64,000 nucleotides of DNA from Hoylesella loescheii DSM 19665 = JCM 12249 = ATCC 15930 (GTDB taxonomy: Bacteria > Bacteroidota > Bacteroidia > Bacteroidales > Bacteroidaceae): the NCBI RefSeq assembly GCF_000378085.1, contig NZ_KB899216.1, forward strand, positions 1-64,000. The letters run 5' to 3'. Both the position numbers and the translations under genes were made by a program. The notes beneath the pieces were generated by a model, which did no database searches, was not told where the DNA came from, and worked only from the letters and a program-made list of their open reading frames with translations. This document shows positions 1 through 8,553 of this stretch, piece by piece. How positions within the stretch are numbered: position 1 is the stretch's first letter; each line of letters begins with the position of its first letter.

Positions 1-225
1 CTCTTTGGCAAGCAAGGCCTGAAGCTCCTCCACTGTGGTGGGAATATTCTCTTTCTTCATCAGCTCCTGTATTGAGGACAAGTCGGGATTGCCATACTCC
101 CGACAAAAATTGAGGAATGTGGTATAGGGCACACCGCAACTTAACGCAAAGCTGCGGGCATCCATACCGCTCGTGATGTACTTACTTAATAACAGAATTT
201 TCTCCGTTTCATTGTACTTTACCAT
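1..225 (-). CDS. Partial helix-turn-helix protein, probable insertion-sequence ORF
   Basis: The reading frame is open from an ATG at 225 to the left edge, giving 75 residues with no stop. The protein starts MVKYNETEKILLLSKY and continues with a stretch (MDARSFALSCGVPYTTFLNF) that looks like a helix-turn-helix. This resembles the small first ORF of IS66-type or related transposons of Bacteroidota, which precedes the other transposition genes; those would lie to the left, outside the window. Just upstream of the start (about 252-280) is GTAAAGTGTCAACTTATT, which could be the terminal inverted repeat of the element, but its partner end is not visible. What is seen is the ORF and the HTH-like pattern; the IS assignment is an inference. 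It could also be a stand-alone small DNA-binding protein. Confidence 0.45.
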   Translation of the reverse strand, partial: MVKYNETEKILLLSKYITSGMDARSFALSCGVPYTTFLNFCREYGNPDLSSIQELMKKENIPTTVEELQALLAKE

Positions 226-386
226 GTTTTTTTACTTTTTTTTGTTTGAGGTAAAGTGTCAACTTATTTAGTACACTACATTGTGTCGTCAATTGTGCTT
301 TTGGGGGTTAGCAAACGTGGTTCTAGGGCTTGCCTGATGGGTAACCAGGGCGAATGTTTGAAAAGCGGTTCTGAGGTAAGAATGAA

Positions 387-418
387 AACGGGGAGGCTCC
401 AAGTGGAACATCCCCGTT
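387..418 (-). terminator. Probable terminator of the sugar transporter gene
   Basis: An 8-bp perfect stem (AACGGGGA at 387-394 with TCCCCGTT at 411-418) lies about 100 bp beyond the transporter stop. Read on the minus strand, the stem is followed by TTTTCATTC, a short T-rich stretch. The rest of 226-520 shows no gene. Confidence 0.5.
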
Positions 419-520
419 ATGAGTTTATTATGTTGCAGACGTGCAAAGCGAGGGCTTGTGTTTATCCCTTTTGCGCTTGTTTAGCTTTTACGTTGCTGTT
501 AGCGCCTTGCTTTGTCGCCT

Positions 521-1855
521 TTATTTCTCCTTGTCGCTGATAATTGCAACGCAGAATGTGCCGATGACGAGCATTACGCCTGCGGCCATCATCATGTGGC
601 TTTGCACGCTGCCTAATAGGTGCAGCAATGTGCCACCTAAGGCTGCTGCGATGATTTGAGGCACGCAGATGGTGCCATTGAATAGACCTAGGTATGCGCC
701 CATGTGTCCTTTTCCCTCCAAAGCGTTGGTTACGAAAGTGAAAGGCATGGCCAAAGTGGCGGCCCATGCACAGCCAATGAGGATAAAGGGCACAAACATG
801 AGATATTTATCCGTAACGAAGGGCACGAGCATAAAACCTATGCCACCCAACAAGAGTGAGAGGCCGTAGGCCGTTTTGCGGTTGCGGATGTTGGGTAATA
901 CCACTGCCCACAGCACGCTACCAATGGCCTGAACGGCGAAAAGTATGCCCACCCAGTTGCCCGCTTCTTGATATTCGGGCGTGCTAGTGGCCGAATGCAA
1001 TTGCATGTCGACGCCCCAAACGGTGTCGGCAATCGAACCTGTGGTGTAGGTCCACATGTACATGAAGGCCGCCCAGCAAAAGAATTGCACAAGTCCAACG
1101 GTCCAGAATGTCTTCGGAGCATGGCGCAGCAAGGTGAAAACGTTGGTTTTCTCCTTGTCGAGTGGCTTTTCCAGTTGGTTGTATTCGGCATATTCTTTCG
1201 GATTCCATTCCTTAACCTTCACCGTGGTGTAGATAACGCAGAGTATAAGTATGGCTGCACCCACGTAGAACGACCATATCACCGAGTCGGGAACAACGCC
1301 TTCGGCGGCTATGTTGCTAATGCCAATGAAGGTAAAGAAGAAGGGGAAGATAAAGCCCACTACCGAACCAGCATTGCAGAGAAAGCTTTGAATGGAGTAG
1401 GCCAGAGCCTTTTGTTTCTCATTTACCATGTCGCCCACCAGCATCTTAAAGGGCTGCATGGCCATATTGATGCTCGTGTCGAGGAACATCAATGCCATTA
1501 GGCCGAAAATCATGGCCATACTGGCCTTCATACCAAACGAACCGGCATTGGGCAACAGGCACATCACCAGTACCGCTATTGTTGCACCCACAAAAAGATA
1601 AGGTATGCGACGGCCGAAACGTGTCCAAGTCTTGTCGCTGAGCGTACCTACGATGGGTTGAACAAGTATGCCCATCAGTGGCGGAAGTATCCAAAAGTAG
1701 CTCAGGTTGTGTGGGTCGGCGCCTAGTGTGGCGAATATTCGCGAGATGTTGGCACTTTGTAGGGCGTAGGCTATCTGTACGCCGAAAAATCCGAAACTAA
1801 GGTTCCAGAGTTTCCAAAAGCCTAAATCGGGTTTCTTTTTTAGTTCAGTGTTCAT
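521..1855 (-). CDS. MFS sugar transporter of the GPH/SLC45 type (maltose-like)
   Basis: This is a 444-residue inner-membrane protein with about 12 hydrophobic segments. The N-terminus (FWKLWNLSFGFFGVQIAYAL) and the loop GTLSDKTWTRFGRRIPYLF are typical of glycoside-pentoside-hexuronide/SLC45-like major facilitator proteins, which in Bacteroidota are often annotated as maltose or oligosaccharide:cation symporters. It lies 113 bp downstream of the LacI-type regulator on the same strand and is probably co-transcribed with it. The divergent susCDE operon next door suggests it moves maltooligosaccharides released in the periplasm into the cytoplasm. The family is clear from the sequence; the substrate is inferred from context. 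A terminator-like hairpin follows at 387-418. Confidence 0.85.
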   Translation of the reverse strand: MNTELKKKPDLGFWKLWNLSFGFFGVQIAYALQSANISRIFATLGADPHNLSYFWILPPLMGILVQPIVGTLSDKTWTRFGRRIPYLFVGATIAVLVMCLLPNAGSFGMKASMAMIFGLMALMFLDTSINMAMQPFKMLVGDMVNEKQKALAYSIQSFLCNAGSVVGFIFPFFFTFIGISNIAAEGVVPDSVIWSFYVGAAILILCVIYTTVKVKEWNPKEYAEYNQLEKPLDKEKTNVFTLLRHAPKTFWTVGLVQFFCWAAFMYMWTYTTGSIADTVWGVDMQLHSATSTPEYQEAGNWVGILFAVQAIGSVLWAVVLPNIRNRKTAYGLSLLLGGIGFMLVPFVTDKYLMFVPFILIGCAWAATLAMPFTFVTNALEGKGHMGAYLGLFNGTICVPQIIAAALGGTLLHLLGSVQSHMMMAAGVMLVIGTFCVAIISDKEK

Positions 1856-1968
1856 ATTTAGATGTATTCGTTATCTAGCGTTAGTTTTCTTTGGTGCTAT
1901 TGCCTTGCGTTGATTATTGGGGTATGATCTATACTTTGCGCAGTTCGACTTGAAGGGCGCGGTGGCGA

Positions 1969-3123
1969 TTAGGCCGTTTGCTGCGGTTTGCCAACACTGG
2001 CTAGCGATGGCTCGGCTAGGCTTTTGCCGTCGTTATGGCGTGTGTCGGTATCCTTTGGCAGGGTTCGTGCCAGTTGTTCGGTTACCGATGTGGCCACGGG
2101 GCGTGTGGATTGTCTTACCACGAGCCGAGTACGTACCAACCTTCGTTCTACTTTCCCTTTCTCGATTTTTCCCTCAACGTGGCGTATTAAGATATCGGCA
2201 GCCTCTTCGCCCACCTTAAAACCATGTTGGTCTACGGTGGTAAGGGCCGGGTCGCAGGCCACGGCGCGCTGTCCGTTGGTAAATCCGCACACGCTGATGT
2301 CTTCGGGAATGCTGAAGCCCTTGCGCTTGGCCGAGTAGAGAATGCCTATGGCGGTATCGTCATTAACGGCAAAGAAGGCATCGGGTCGGTCGTTCCTGTC
2401 TAGCACTTCGGGTGTAATGCGTTCGGCATCGTTGCGGTTGTCGCACTGAAACACCAACGAAGGGTCTACCTTGATGCCATGTTTGAGCAGCGCATCGCAA
2501 TAGCCGTTGTAGCGGTTCTTGGATATTTCGAGTTTCATCGACGAGTTGAAGCAGGCCACCCGCCTACAACCTGTTTCCACCAGGTGGCTAACAGCGGCGT
2601 AAGCGCCCGCATAATCGTCTACAACCACACGGCTGGCGTTTACGCCCGTGCATACCCTGTCGTAGAAAACCAAAGGTACGCCCCTGTCAATGAGGTTCTG
2701 AAAGTGTCCCCATTGTGTGGTGTCTTTTGCCTGCGACACGATAATGCCACACACTTTGTTTTCGAAGAACGACTTGCAGATATTTACTTCGCGTTCGTGT
2801 TGTTCGTTACTGTGGGCCACCATGATGCGATAGCCCTTTCTTTCGGCTGCTTCTTCGATGCCCGCAAGCACCGATGAGAAGTAAAAGTGCGTTAGTTCGG
2901 GTACGATTACACCGATAATTTTCATCGGGCGCACCCTGCTGTTGCGCAAACTTTCGGCGATGAGGTTCGGCGAGAAGTTGTGTTCGTTGGCGTATGCTTG
3001 TATGCGTTCGCGTTGTTGGCGGCTGATGCGCGGACTGTTTTTCAACGCGCGTGATACTGTCGCAACCGAGACGTTCAACTCCCTTGCGATATCCTTCATC
3101 GTGATAGACGCTATTTCTCCCAT
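1969..3123 (-). CDS. LacI-family transcriptional regulator
   Basis: This is a cytoplasmic DNA-binding regulator of 384 residues. The N-terminal helix-turn-helix (about residues 9-45) contains MKDIARELNVSVATVSRAL, the classic LacI signature. A hinge and a periplasmic-binding-protein-like effector domain follow (IIGVIVPELTHFYFSSVLAG; later FFAVNDDTAIGIL). The frame stays open to an ATG at 3213, but that codon overlaps a minus-strand TATCTTTG -7 box at 3211-3218, so the ATG at 3123 is preferred. The last 45 or so residues (from about TRPVATSVTEQ) are a tail longer than in most LacI proteins. It probably controls the divergent susCDE operon through the palindrome at 3585-3604 and perhaps its own operon with the transporter. 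The inducer is unknown; a maltose-type sugar is inferred. Confidence 0.88.
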   Translation of the reverse strand: MGEIASITMKDIARELNVSVATVSRALKNSPRISRQQRERIQAYANEHNFSPNLIAESLRNSRVRPMKIIGVIVPELTHFYFSSVLAGIEEAAERKGYRIMVAHSNEQHEREVNICKSFFENKVCGIIVSQAKDTTQWGHFQNLIDRGVPLVFYDRVCTGVNASRVVVDDYAGAYAAVSHLVETGCRRVACFNSSMKLEISKNRYNGYCDALLKHGIKVDPSLVFQCDNRNDAERITPEVLDRNDRPDAFFAVNDDTAIGILYSAKRKGFSIPEDISVCGFTNGQRAVACDPALTTVDQHGFKVGEEAADILIRHVEGKIEKGKVERRLVRTRLVVRQSTRPVATSVTEQLARTLPKDTDTRHNDGKSLAEPSLASVGKPQQTA

Positions 3124-3210
3124 ATTCAAATTCTCTCTTGCCGCTAAAAAGCGCGCGTCATTTTGTGTGTGAAGTACTATTGTGATGGTCTTATGTTGAG
3201 GTAGACCTTG

Positions 3211-3218
3211 CAAAGATA
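3211..3218 (-). promoter_or_regulatory. -7 promoter box for the LacI-type regulator
   Basis: On the minus strand the sequence reads TATCTTTG, matching the Bacteroidota -7 consensus TAnnTTTG. No clear -33 TTTG was found at the expected distance. It would give a leader of about 80 nt before the ATG at 3123. Confidence 0.5.
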
Positions 3219-3269
3219 TGAATTTATTCTGTATTTCATTGCTTTTGCACGGAATAATTATTTTTATAA

Positions 3270-3416
3270 AGGAGTAAAAGGAATAAGGAGTAAAGGAGTA
3301 AGTGGGAAGGAGTAAGGGAGTAGGTGGAAAGGAGTAAGGGAGTAAGGGAGTAAGTGGTAAGGAGTAAAGGAGTAAGTGGGGAGTAAAGGTAGTAAGTAAT
3401 AAGGAGTAAAGGAGTT
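3270..3416. repeat. GGAGTAAGGGAGTAAG low-complexity tandem repeat
   Basis: About 145 bp are built from degenerate copies of GGAGTAA(A/G)GGAGTAAGTGG with a variable unit length. The tract sits between the regulator promoter and the susC operator. A fragment of the same motif (AAGGAGTAAAGG) recurs at about 50945-50956. Confidence 0.8.
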
Positions 3417-3584
3417 AAGCCAAATGTATTGTTGCAGGGTGACGGACAGGCTTGTAAGTACGTCAACTAGTATCCAGGTTAAGGAGGTAAGTCAAATGCG
3501 CAATGGGCGTTAGCCATCTTTTCACCCTTTTCCCTTTCCTCTCTTTCCCCCTTTCTCACATCTTTCCCGTCATTTTACCTTTAA

Positions 3585-3604
3585 TAATGCAAACGTTTGC
3601 ATTA
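3585..3604. promoter_or_regulatory. LacI-family operator
   Basis: TAATGCAAACGTTTGCATTA is a perfect 20-bp palindrome. The core GCAAACGTTTGC, with a central CG, is the established form of LacI/PurR-family operators. It sits in the divergent region between the LacI-type gene and susC, about 52 bp upstream of the susC -7 box. It is most simply read as the binding site of that regulator; binding itself is inferred. Confidence 0.8.
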
Positions 3605-3610
3605 AACATT

Positions 3611-3663
3611 TTGTGCTTTTAGTGCGAAAAAAGCACAAGCTAACATAAAGAAAGCTACTTTTG
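3611..3663 (+). promoter_or_regulatory. susC: susC promoter region with inverted repeat
   Basis: TACTTTTG at 3656-3663 matches the -7 consensus TAnnTTTG. There is no good TTTG at the -33 spacing, which would fit a promoter that needs an activator or is weak. Immediately upstream is a perfect 10-bp inverted repeat (TTGTGCTTTT at 3611-3620, AAAAGCACAA at 3629-3638), possibly a second protein-binding site. Confidence 0.5.
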
Positions 3664-3900
3664 CAAAACAGATGTTGTGTGTCCACTAAAAACCTTGGGT
3701 CCAACAAACCTAGACGAAAAGAGACAAAAACTGAGTTATTTGATGTACCCACGAACGGTGATGGCCATCCCTATAAACAGTAGGGGATGACGCCCAAAAG
3801 GGATAAGGCTTGCCCTCTTACGCGCGCGCGTACATTATATATAATATCAGCAGACGATTATAATTTAAACAATGCATAACTTAAACTTTTAAAACTGAGA
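3664..3900 (+). promoter_or_regulatory. Long 5' leader of the susC operon
   Basis: If the promoter at 3656 is used, the leader is about 230 nt. It contains a hairpin at 3766-3789 (CATCCCTA with TAGGGGATG, one bulge) and an alternating CG/AT stretch at about 3820-3850 (CGCGCGCG, then TTATATATAATAT) that recurs in other intergenic regions. Its function is unknown; post-transcriptional control is possible. Confidence 0.35.
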
Positions 3901-6900
3901 ATGATGAAGCAGCTAATTAATGCGATGCCTCAAAGGATTGCCATGCTAGTGTGTGGGCTTATCCTCTCTGTCAGTGCCTTTGCCCAGCAGATAGTGGTAA
4001 AGGGTCATGTGAAAGATGCAACCGGAGAACCCATAACGGGTGCTACGGTGCGTGTCGCCGGACAAGAAGGCGGAGTGGTTACTGACATCGATGGTAACTT
4101 TAGCATCAACGCTAATGCGGGCGCCGAGGTAACGGTGTCGTACATTGGGTATTCAGACACAAAGGCTCCAGCCACGGCCAATATGGTCATAGTATTGAAA
4201 GACGATGCCGCCAAGTCGCTAAACGAAGTGGTGGTGATTGGCTATGGCGTGGTAAAGAAGAGCGACCTCACGGGGTCGGTTGCAGCCTTAAAGCCCGATA
4301 CGAAGAATAAGGGTCTTGTGGTTAACCCCCAAGACATGCTTTCGGGTAAAGTAGCTGGTGTGAACATTACGTCTGATGGCGGTGCACCCGGTGCAGGTTC
4401 GAGCATCCGTATACGTGGTGGCTCGTCGCTAAACGCCTCTAACAATCCCCTTATCGTTATCGACGGAATCGCCATGGATCAAAATGGCGTGCAGGGTTTG
4501 TCTAACCCCTTGGCGATGGTTAACCCCCAAGATATCGAATCTTTCAACGTTTTGAAAGACGCTTCGGCAACGGCCATCTATGGTTCGCGTGGTTCTAACG
4601 GTGTTATTATCATCACCACGAAGAAGGGTCGCAAGGGTATGGCTCCCCAAGTGAGCTACAATGGTAGCGTAACCGTTGGTGTTAAGAGCAACTCGCTCAA
4701 ACTGATGAACGGTGACGAATACCGCGATTTCATTACGAAGAAATATGGTGCAGGTAGCGATGCAGCAAATGCATTGGGCACGGCTAACACCGATTGGCAG
4801 AAAGAAATTTATCGCACATCTGTGAGCCACGACCACAATGTGGCCGTACAAGGGGCTGTTAAGAACTTGCCTTACCGTGTTTCGGTGGGTTATACGGGAC
4901 AACAAGGTATCCTTAAGACCTCCGACTTCAAGCGTGTTACGGCAGCTTTGAACCTCAACCCTTCGCTTTTCGACGACCACCTGACGATGAATCTCAACGC
5001 CAAGGGTATGTTTGCCGAGACGAATTATCCCAACTACGCAGCCATTAGCGATGCTTTGCGCTTCGACCCCACGCAAAACATTTACGATAACGCTAGCCCC
5101 CAGAGCAAGAACTTCGCTGGTTATTTCCAGTGGCGTTCGCCAGGTGGCTTCCTAGATGACACTGATTACAATTTCGCCAACAACAACTTGGCTCCCGCTA
5201 ACCCTGTTGGGGCATTGGCTTTGCATTACGAAAGGGCTTACAGTCGCTCGTTCGTGGGTAGCGCAGACATTGATTATAAAGTACATGGCTTTGAAGACCT
5301 GCGCCTGCACCTTACTCTCGGTGCCGACATTTCTGAGGGAACACAGAACAAACGTGTACCGCGCACTGCGCCCGAAGCATTCTATTATGGTAGCTATGGT
5401 GCAGCCAACAAGCTGAAACGTAATCTTTCGCTCAGCATGTACGCACAGTATTTCAAAGATTTTAATGAAAAACACCACTTCGACATCATGGCTGGTTACG
5501 AGTGGCAGCACTTCTGGCGCAACGAAACAAGTGACTATGTAGGCTACTATGGCGCTAAACATAAGACGAAAGCAGGCCAAGAAACCCTGCACGCTCCTTA
5601 TCACTCGCGCACGGAGAACTATTTGGTGTCGTTCTTCGGCCGTGCCAACTACACGTTGCTTAACCGTTACTTCTTTACGGCAACAGTTCGTGACGACGGT
5701 TCTTCTCGCTTTAAGAAACACTGGGCTTGGTTCCCATCGTTCGCTTTCGCATGGAAGGCTAAGGAAGAGGGTTTCTTGAAAGACGTAAACGCTCTCTCTG
5801 ACTTGAAGCTTAGATTGGGTTGGGGTATGACTGGACAGCAAGAAGGCATTGGCGACTATAACTATTTCGCCATCTACAACATCAATACGGGTACACAATC
5901 CTACTATCCCATACTCGAAGATGGTAGGCTAGCTATGCCGCAGGCTTACGATAAGAATCTCACTTGGGAAACAACCACCACCTTTAACGTGGGCTTAGAC
6001 TGGGGCGTACTTAACCAAAGGCTTAGCGGAAGCATCGATTGGTACTACCGTAAGACCACCGACTTGCTCAACTTTGCACCCGCAGCAGCAGGTACGAACT
6101 TTGATAACCGTGTGAATACCAACATCGGTGCATTGCGCAACACGGGTGTCGAGGCTACGCTAAGTTGGAAAGCCATCCAGGCTAAAGACTGGTATTGGAC
6201 GCTTGACTACAACGTAACCTTCAACCAGAACCGTATTACCCAACTGGTTGGTGCAAATTCGCGACCAATAGAAACAGGTGCCTCGATACATAGTGGTACA
6301 GGTAGAAAAGTTTTGGCTTACGCCGTAGACCGCGCTGCCACTGCTTTCTGGGTGTACCAACAAGCTTACGACGCTAATGGTAAAGCCATTGAAGGCGCTG
6401 TTGTTGACCGCAATCAAGATGGTATTATTAACGATGACGACCGTTATTTCTACAAGCAAGCAGCTCCACCTGTAACGATGGGTCTCTCTTCGCGCCTTGA
6501 ATATAAGAATTGGGACTTGGGTATGTCGTTCCGCGCAAGCATCGGCAACTACGTTTATAACGATGTTGAGTCTAGCCGAAGCAATATGAGCCAGCTATGG
6601 GCACCAAGTGGTTACTTGGAGCAACGCCTTAAGTCGGCCCTCGACTTGAACTGGCAAACCAACGATTGGACACAAAGCGACTACTTTGTACGTAACGCTT
6701 CGTTCTTGCGTTGTGACAATATTACCTTGGGTTACAGCTTCGACAAGCTTCTTCAAATGGGATCTTGGCATGGACTCAGTGGTCGTGTCTACGCCACTGC
6801 ATCCAATGTGTTCACCATTACCAAGTATAAAGGACTGGATCCTGAAGTGTTCAGCGGTCTCGACTACGAACTCTATCCACGTCCTACCTCCTTTATCCTA

Positions 6901-6921
6901 GGTTTGAGTTTGAATTTCTAA
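3901..6921 (+). CDS. susC: SusC-type TonB-dependent outer-membrane transporter (starch locus)
   Basis: This 1006-residue outer-membrane protein imports oligosaccharides using TonB energy. A signal peptide (about residues 1-28, ending SVSAFAQ) is followed by a CarboxypepD-reg-like domain (VVKGHVKDATGEPITGATV, about 31-105), a TonB box-like segment (NEVVVIGYG), a plug domain (GSVAALKPDT; LIVIDGIAMDQNGVQGL; DASATAIYGSRGSNGVI) and a large beta-barrel ending in the aromatic residue F. Two ATG codons lie in tandem at the start. It is the first gene of a susC-susD-susE operon, with 23 bp to susD. The LacI-type operator and the divergent sugar transporter suggest a starch or maltooligosaccharide substrate. 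No amylase gene is visible in the window. Confidence 0.93.
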   Translation: MMKQLINAMPQRIAMLVCGLILSVSAFAQQIVVKGHVKDATGEPITGATVRVAGQEGGVVTDIDGNFSINANAGAEVTVSYIGYSDTKAPATANMVIVLKDDAAKSLNEVVVIGYGVVKKSDLTGSVAALKPDTKNKGLVVNPQDMLSGKVAGVNITSDGGAPGAGSSIRIRGGSSLNASNNPLIVIDGIAMDQNGVQGLSNPLAMVNPQDIESFNVLKDASATAIYGSRGSNGVIIITTKKGRKGMAPQVSYNGSVTVGVKSNSLKLMNGDEYRDFITKKYGAGSDAANALGTANTDWQKEIYRTSVSHDHNVAVQGAVKNLPYRVSVGYTGQQGILKTSDFKRVTAALNLNPSLFDDHLTMNLNAKGMFAETNYPNYAAISDALRFDPTQNIYDNASPQSKNFAGYFQWRSPGGFLDDTDYNFANNNLAPANPVGALALHYERAYSRSFVGSADIDYKVHGFEDLRLHLTLGADISEGTQNKRVPRTAPEAFYYGSYGAANKLKRNLSLSMYAQYFKDFNEKHHFDIMAGYEWQHFWRNETSDYVGYYGAKHKTKAGQETLHAPYHSRTENYLVSFFGRANYTLLNRYFFTATVRDDGSSRFKKHWAWFPSFAFAWKAKEEGFLKDVNALSDLKLRLGWGMTGQQEGIGDYNYFAIYNINTGTQSYYPILEDGRLAMPQAYDKNLTWETTTTFNVGLDWGVLNQRLSGSIDWYYRKTTDLLNFAPAAAGTNFDNRVNTNIGALRNTGVEATLSWKAIQAKDWYWTLDYNVTFNQNRITQLVGANSRPIETGASIHSGTGRKVLAYAVDRAATAFWVYQQAYDANGKAIEGAVVDRNQDGIINDDDRYFYKQAAPPVTMGLSSRLEYKNWDLGMSFRASIGNYVYNDVESSRSNMSQLWAPSGYLEQRLKSALDLNWQTNDWTQSDYFVRNASFLRCDNITLGYSFDKLLQMGSWHGLSGRVYATASNVFTITKYKGLDPEVFSGLDYELYPRPTSFILGLSLNF

Positions 6922-6944
6922 CAACCCCCAAAAGAGAAATTACA

Positions 6945-8534
6945 ATGAAACGATATATCAAAAATATCCTTCCAGCAGCTGCAATGCTGCTCACCGTTGG
7001 GCTTTCTTCGTGTATTGGAGATCTCGACGTAACGCCGATCGACCCTAACAAGAGAACGGAACTGGACCCCGTAGCCCTGTTTAACCAATGCTACGCCAAC
7101 TTGGCTATCGAGGGTTTGGAAGGCCCCGGCAAGTCTATCGTTACTGCCGACGATGCAGGAACAACGGGATTGGTGCGCCAATACTTCAACGCCAACGAAC
7201 TAACTACCGACGAAGCCATCTGTTCGTGGACCGACCCTGGTGTGGCTACGATGAACACCAACGAGCAAGGAGCCAGCAATGCCTTCCTTGCCATCTACTA
7301 TAACCGCCTTTATGCTGGCATATCTGTGTGCAACCACTATTTGGATGTGGCATCAGACGTAGATGCAACGCGTACGGCCGAGGTGCGTTTCTTGCGCGCA
7401 TTGCAGTTCTATTTGGCCATGGACGCCTTTGGAAACATAGCTCTGCCGCTCACGGTTAGCACCGAAAAGCCTGTGCAAAGAACTCAAGCCGAGGTGTATG
7501 CATGGCTCGAAAAGGAACTGTTAGAGATTGAACCGCTCTTGGCCGAACCAAAAGCCAAGAAGTCTACCGATGCTGGTTACGGACGCGCCGACAAGGCTGC
7601 GGTTTGGATGTTGCTAACTCGCCTTTACCTCAATGCAGAGGTTTACAGCGGCACTGCACAGTGGCAGAAAGCCGCCGAGTATGCCGAGAAGGTTATAAAG
7701 TCAGATTATAAGCTCTTTACTGCAGGTACCGCCAAATATTCTGCTTACCAAATGCTCTTTATGGGCGATAATGGCGAGAGCGGTGCATCAATAGAAGCGG
7801 TGCTGCCACTGCTGCAACAGGGGAACAAAACGGCGGCTTTTGGTAACACCACGTTCCTCATTGCCTCTACGTACAATGGCGATATGCCCGATCATGGCAT
7901 AAGTGGAGTATGGGCAGGAAACCGTGCACGTCGCGAATTGGTGCAGAAGTTCTTCCCTGGAACACCCCCGACGGGAACCACCGACGCCATTCTGGCTGCT
8001 GCTGGCGATAAGCGCGCCCTGTTCTTTGCCGTAGATCGTACGTTGGAAATTCCCACAAACGATGCCGTTAAGGATTTTAAGAAGGGTTATTCGGTAGTGA
8101 AATTCACGGGTATAAAGAGCGACGGATCGCCTGTAACAGACACTGGCCATGCCGATACCGACTTCTTCTTCTTCCGTGTAGCCGAGTCTTACCTCGCATA
8201 CGCTGAGGCAACGGCACGTCTTAATGGCGGAACCACCACGACACAAGGTACTGCTTACCTTAATGAGTTACGTGATCGGTCGGGTGCTCCTGCATTCCGG
8301 AGCTTCACATTGCGTCAAATTCTCGACGAGCGTAGCCGTGAATTCTACTTCGAAGGCCAACGTCGCACCGACCTTATACGTTATGGATACTTTGGTGGAG
8401 ACAACACTTATATGTGGTCGTGGAAGGGTGGAGCGCCCAACGGGCGTAGCTTCGATGTACGTCGCAACATCTTCCCCTTGCCTGCTTCCGACCTCTCCGT
8501 TAACCCGAACTTGAAGCAGAACCCTGGATATTAA
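6945..8534 (+). CDS. susD: SusD-type surface glycan-binding lipoprotein (starch locus)
   Basis: This 529-residue lipoprotein forms the lid on the SusC barrel and delivers oligosaccharides to it. A signal peptide ends in a lipobox (VGLSSC, Cys about residue 23). The RagB/SusD fold is indicated by TPR-like helices in the N-terminal half (AEVRFLRALQFYLAMDAFGNI) and by the C-terminal SusD signature (LDERSREFYFEGQRRTDLIR; then FPLPASDLSVNPNLKQNPGY). It lies between susC (23-bp gap) and susE (19-bp gap) in a single operon. Confidence 0.93.
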   Translation: MKRYIKNILPAAAMLLTVGLSSCIGDLDVTPIDPNKRTELDPVALFNQCYANLAIEGLEGPGKSIVTADDAGTTGLVRQYFNANELTTDEAICSWTDPGVATMNTNEQGASNAFLAIYYNRLYAGISVCNHYLDVASDVDATRTAEVRFLRALQFYLAMDAFGNIALPLTVSTEKPVQRTQAEVYAWLEKELLEIEPLLAEPKAKKSTDAGYGRADKAAVWMLLTRLYLNAEVYSGTAQWQKAAEYAEKVIKSDYKLFTAGTAKYSAYQMLFMGDNGESGASIEAVLPLLQQGNKTAAFGNTTFLIASTYNGDMPDHGISGVWAGNRARRELVQKFFPGTPPTGTTDAILAAAGDKRALFFAVDRTLEIPTNDAVKDFKKGYSVVKFTGIKSDGSPVTDTGHADTDFFFFRVAESYLAYAEATARLNGGTTTTQGTAYLNELRDRSGAPAFRSFTLRQILDERSREFYFEGQRRTDLIRYGYFGGDNTYMWSWKGGAPNGRSFDVRRNIFPLPASDLSVNPNLKQNPGY

Positions 8535-8553
8535 ACCATTAATTCAGACAAAC

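Noticed and set aside
256..540. 94-codon plus-strand frame left of the transporter
   Set aside because: No recognised domain; it overlaps the terminator hairpin and the 3' end of the transporter gene.
3124..3213. Upstream start for the LacI-type regulator
   Set aside because: The ATG at 3213 falls in the -7 promoter box; the ATG at 3123 fits the family better.
3236..3466. 76-codon minus-strand frame rich in Leu, Thr and Tyr
   Set aside because: It is a translation of the GGAGTAAG tandem tract and has no protein-like features.
4429..5076. 215-codon minus-strand frame within the first susC
   Set aside because: Shadow of the susC coding frame; no protein features.
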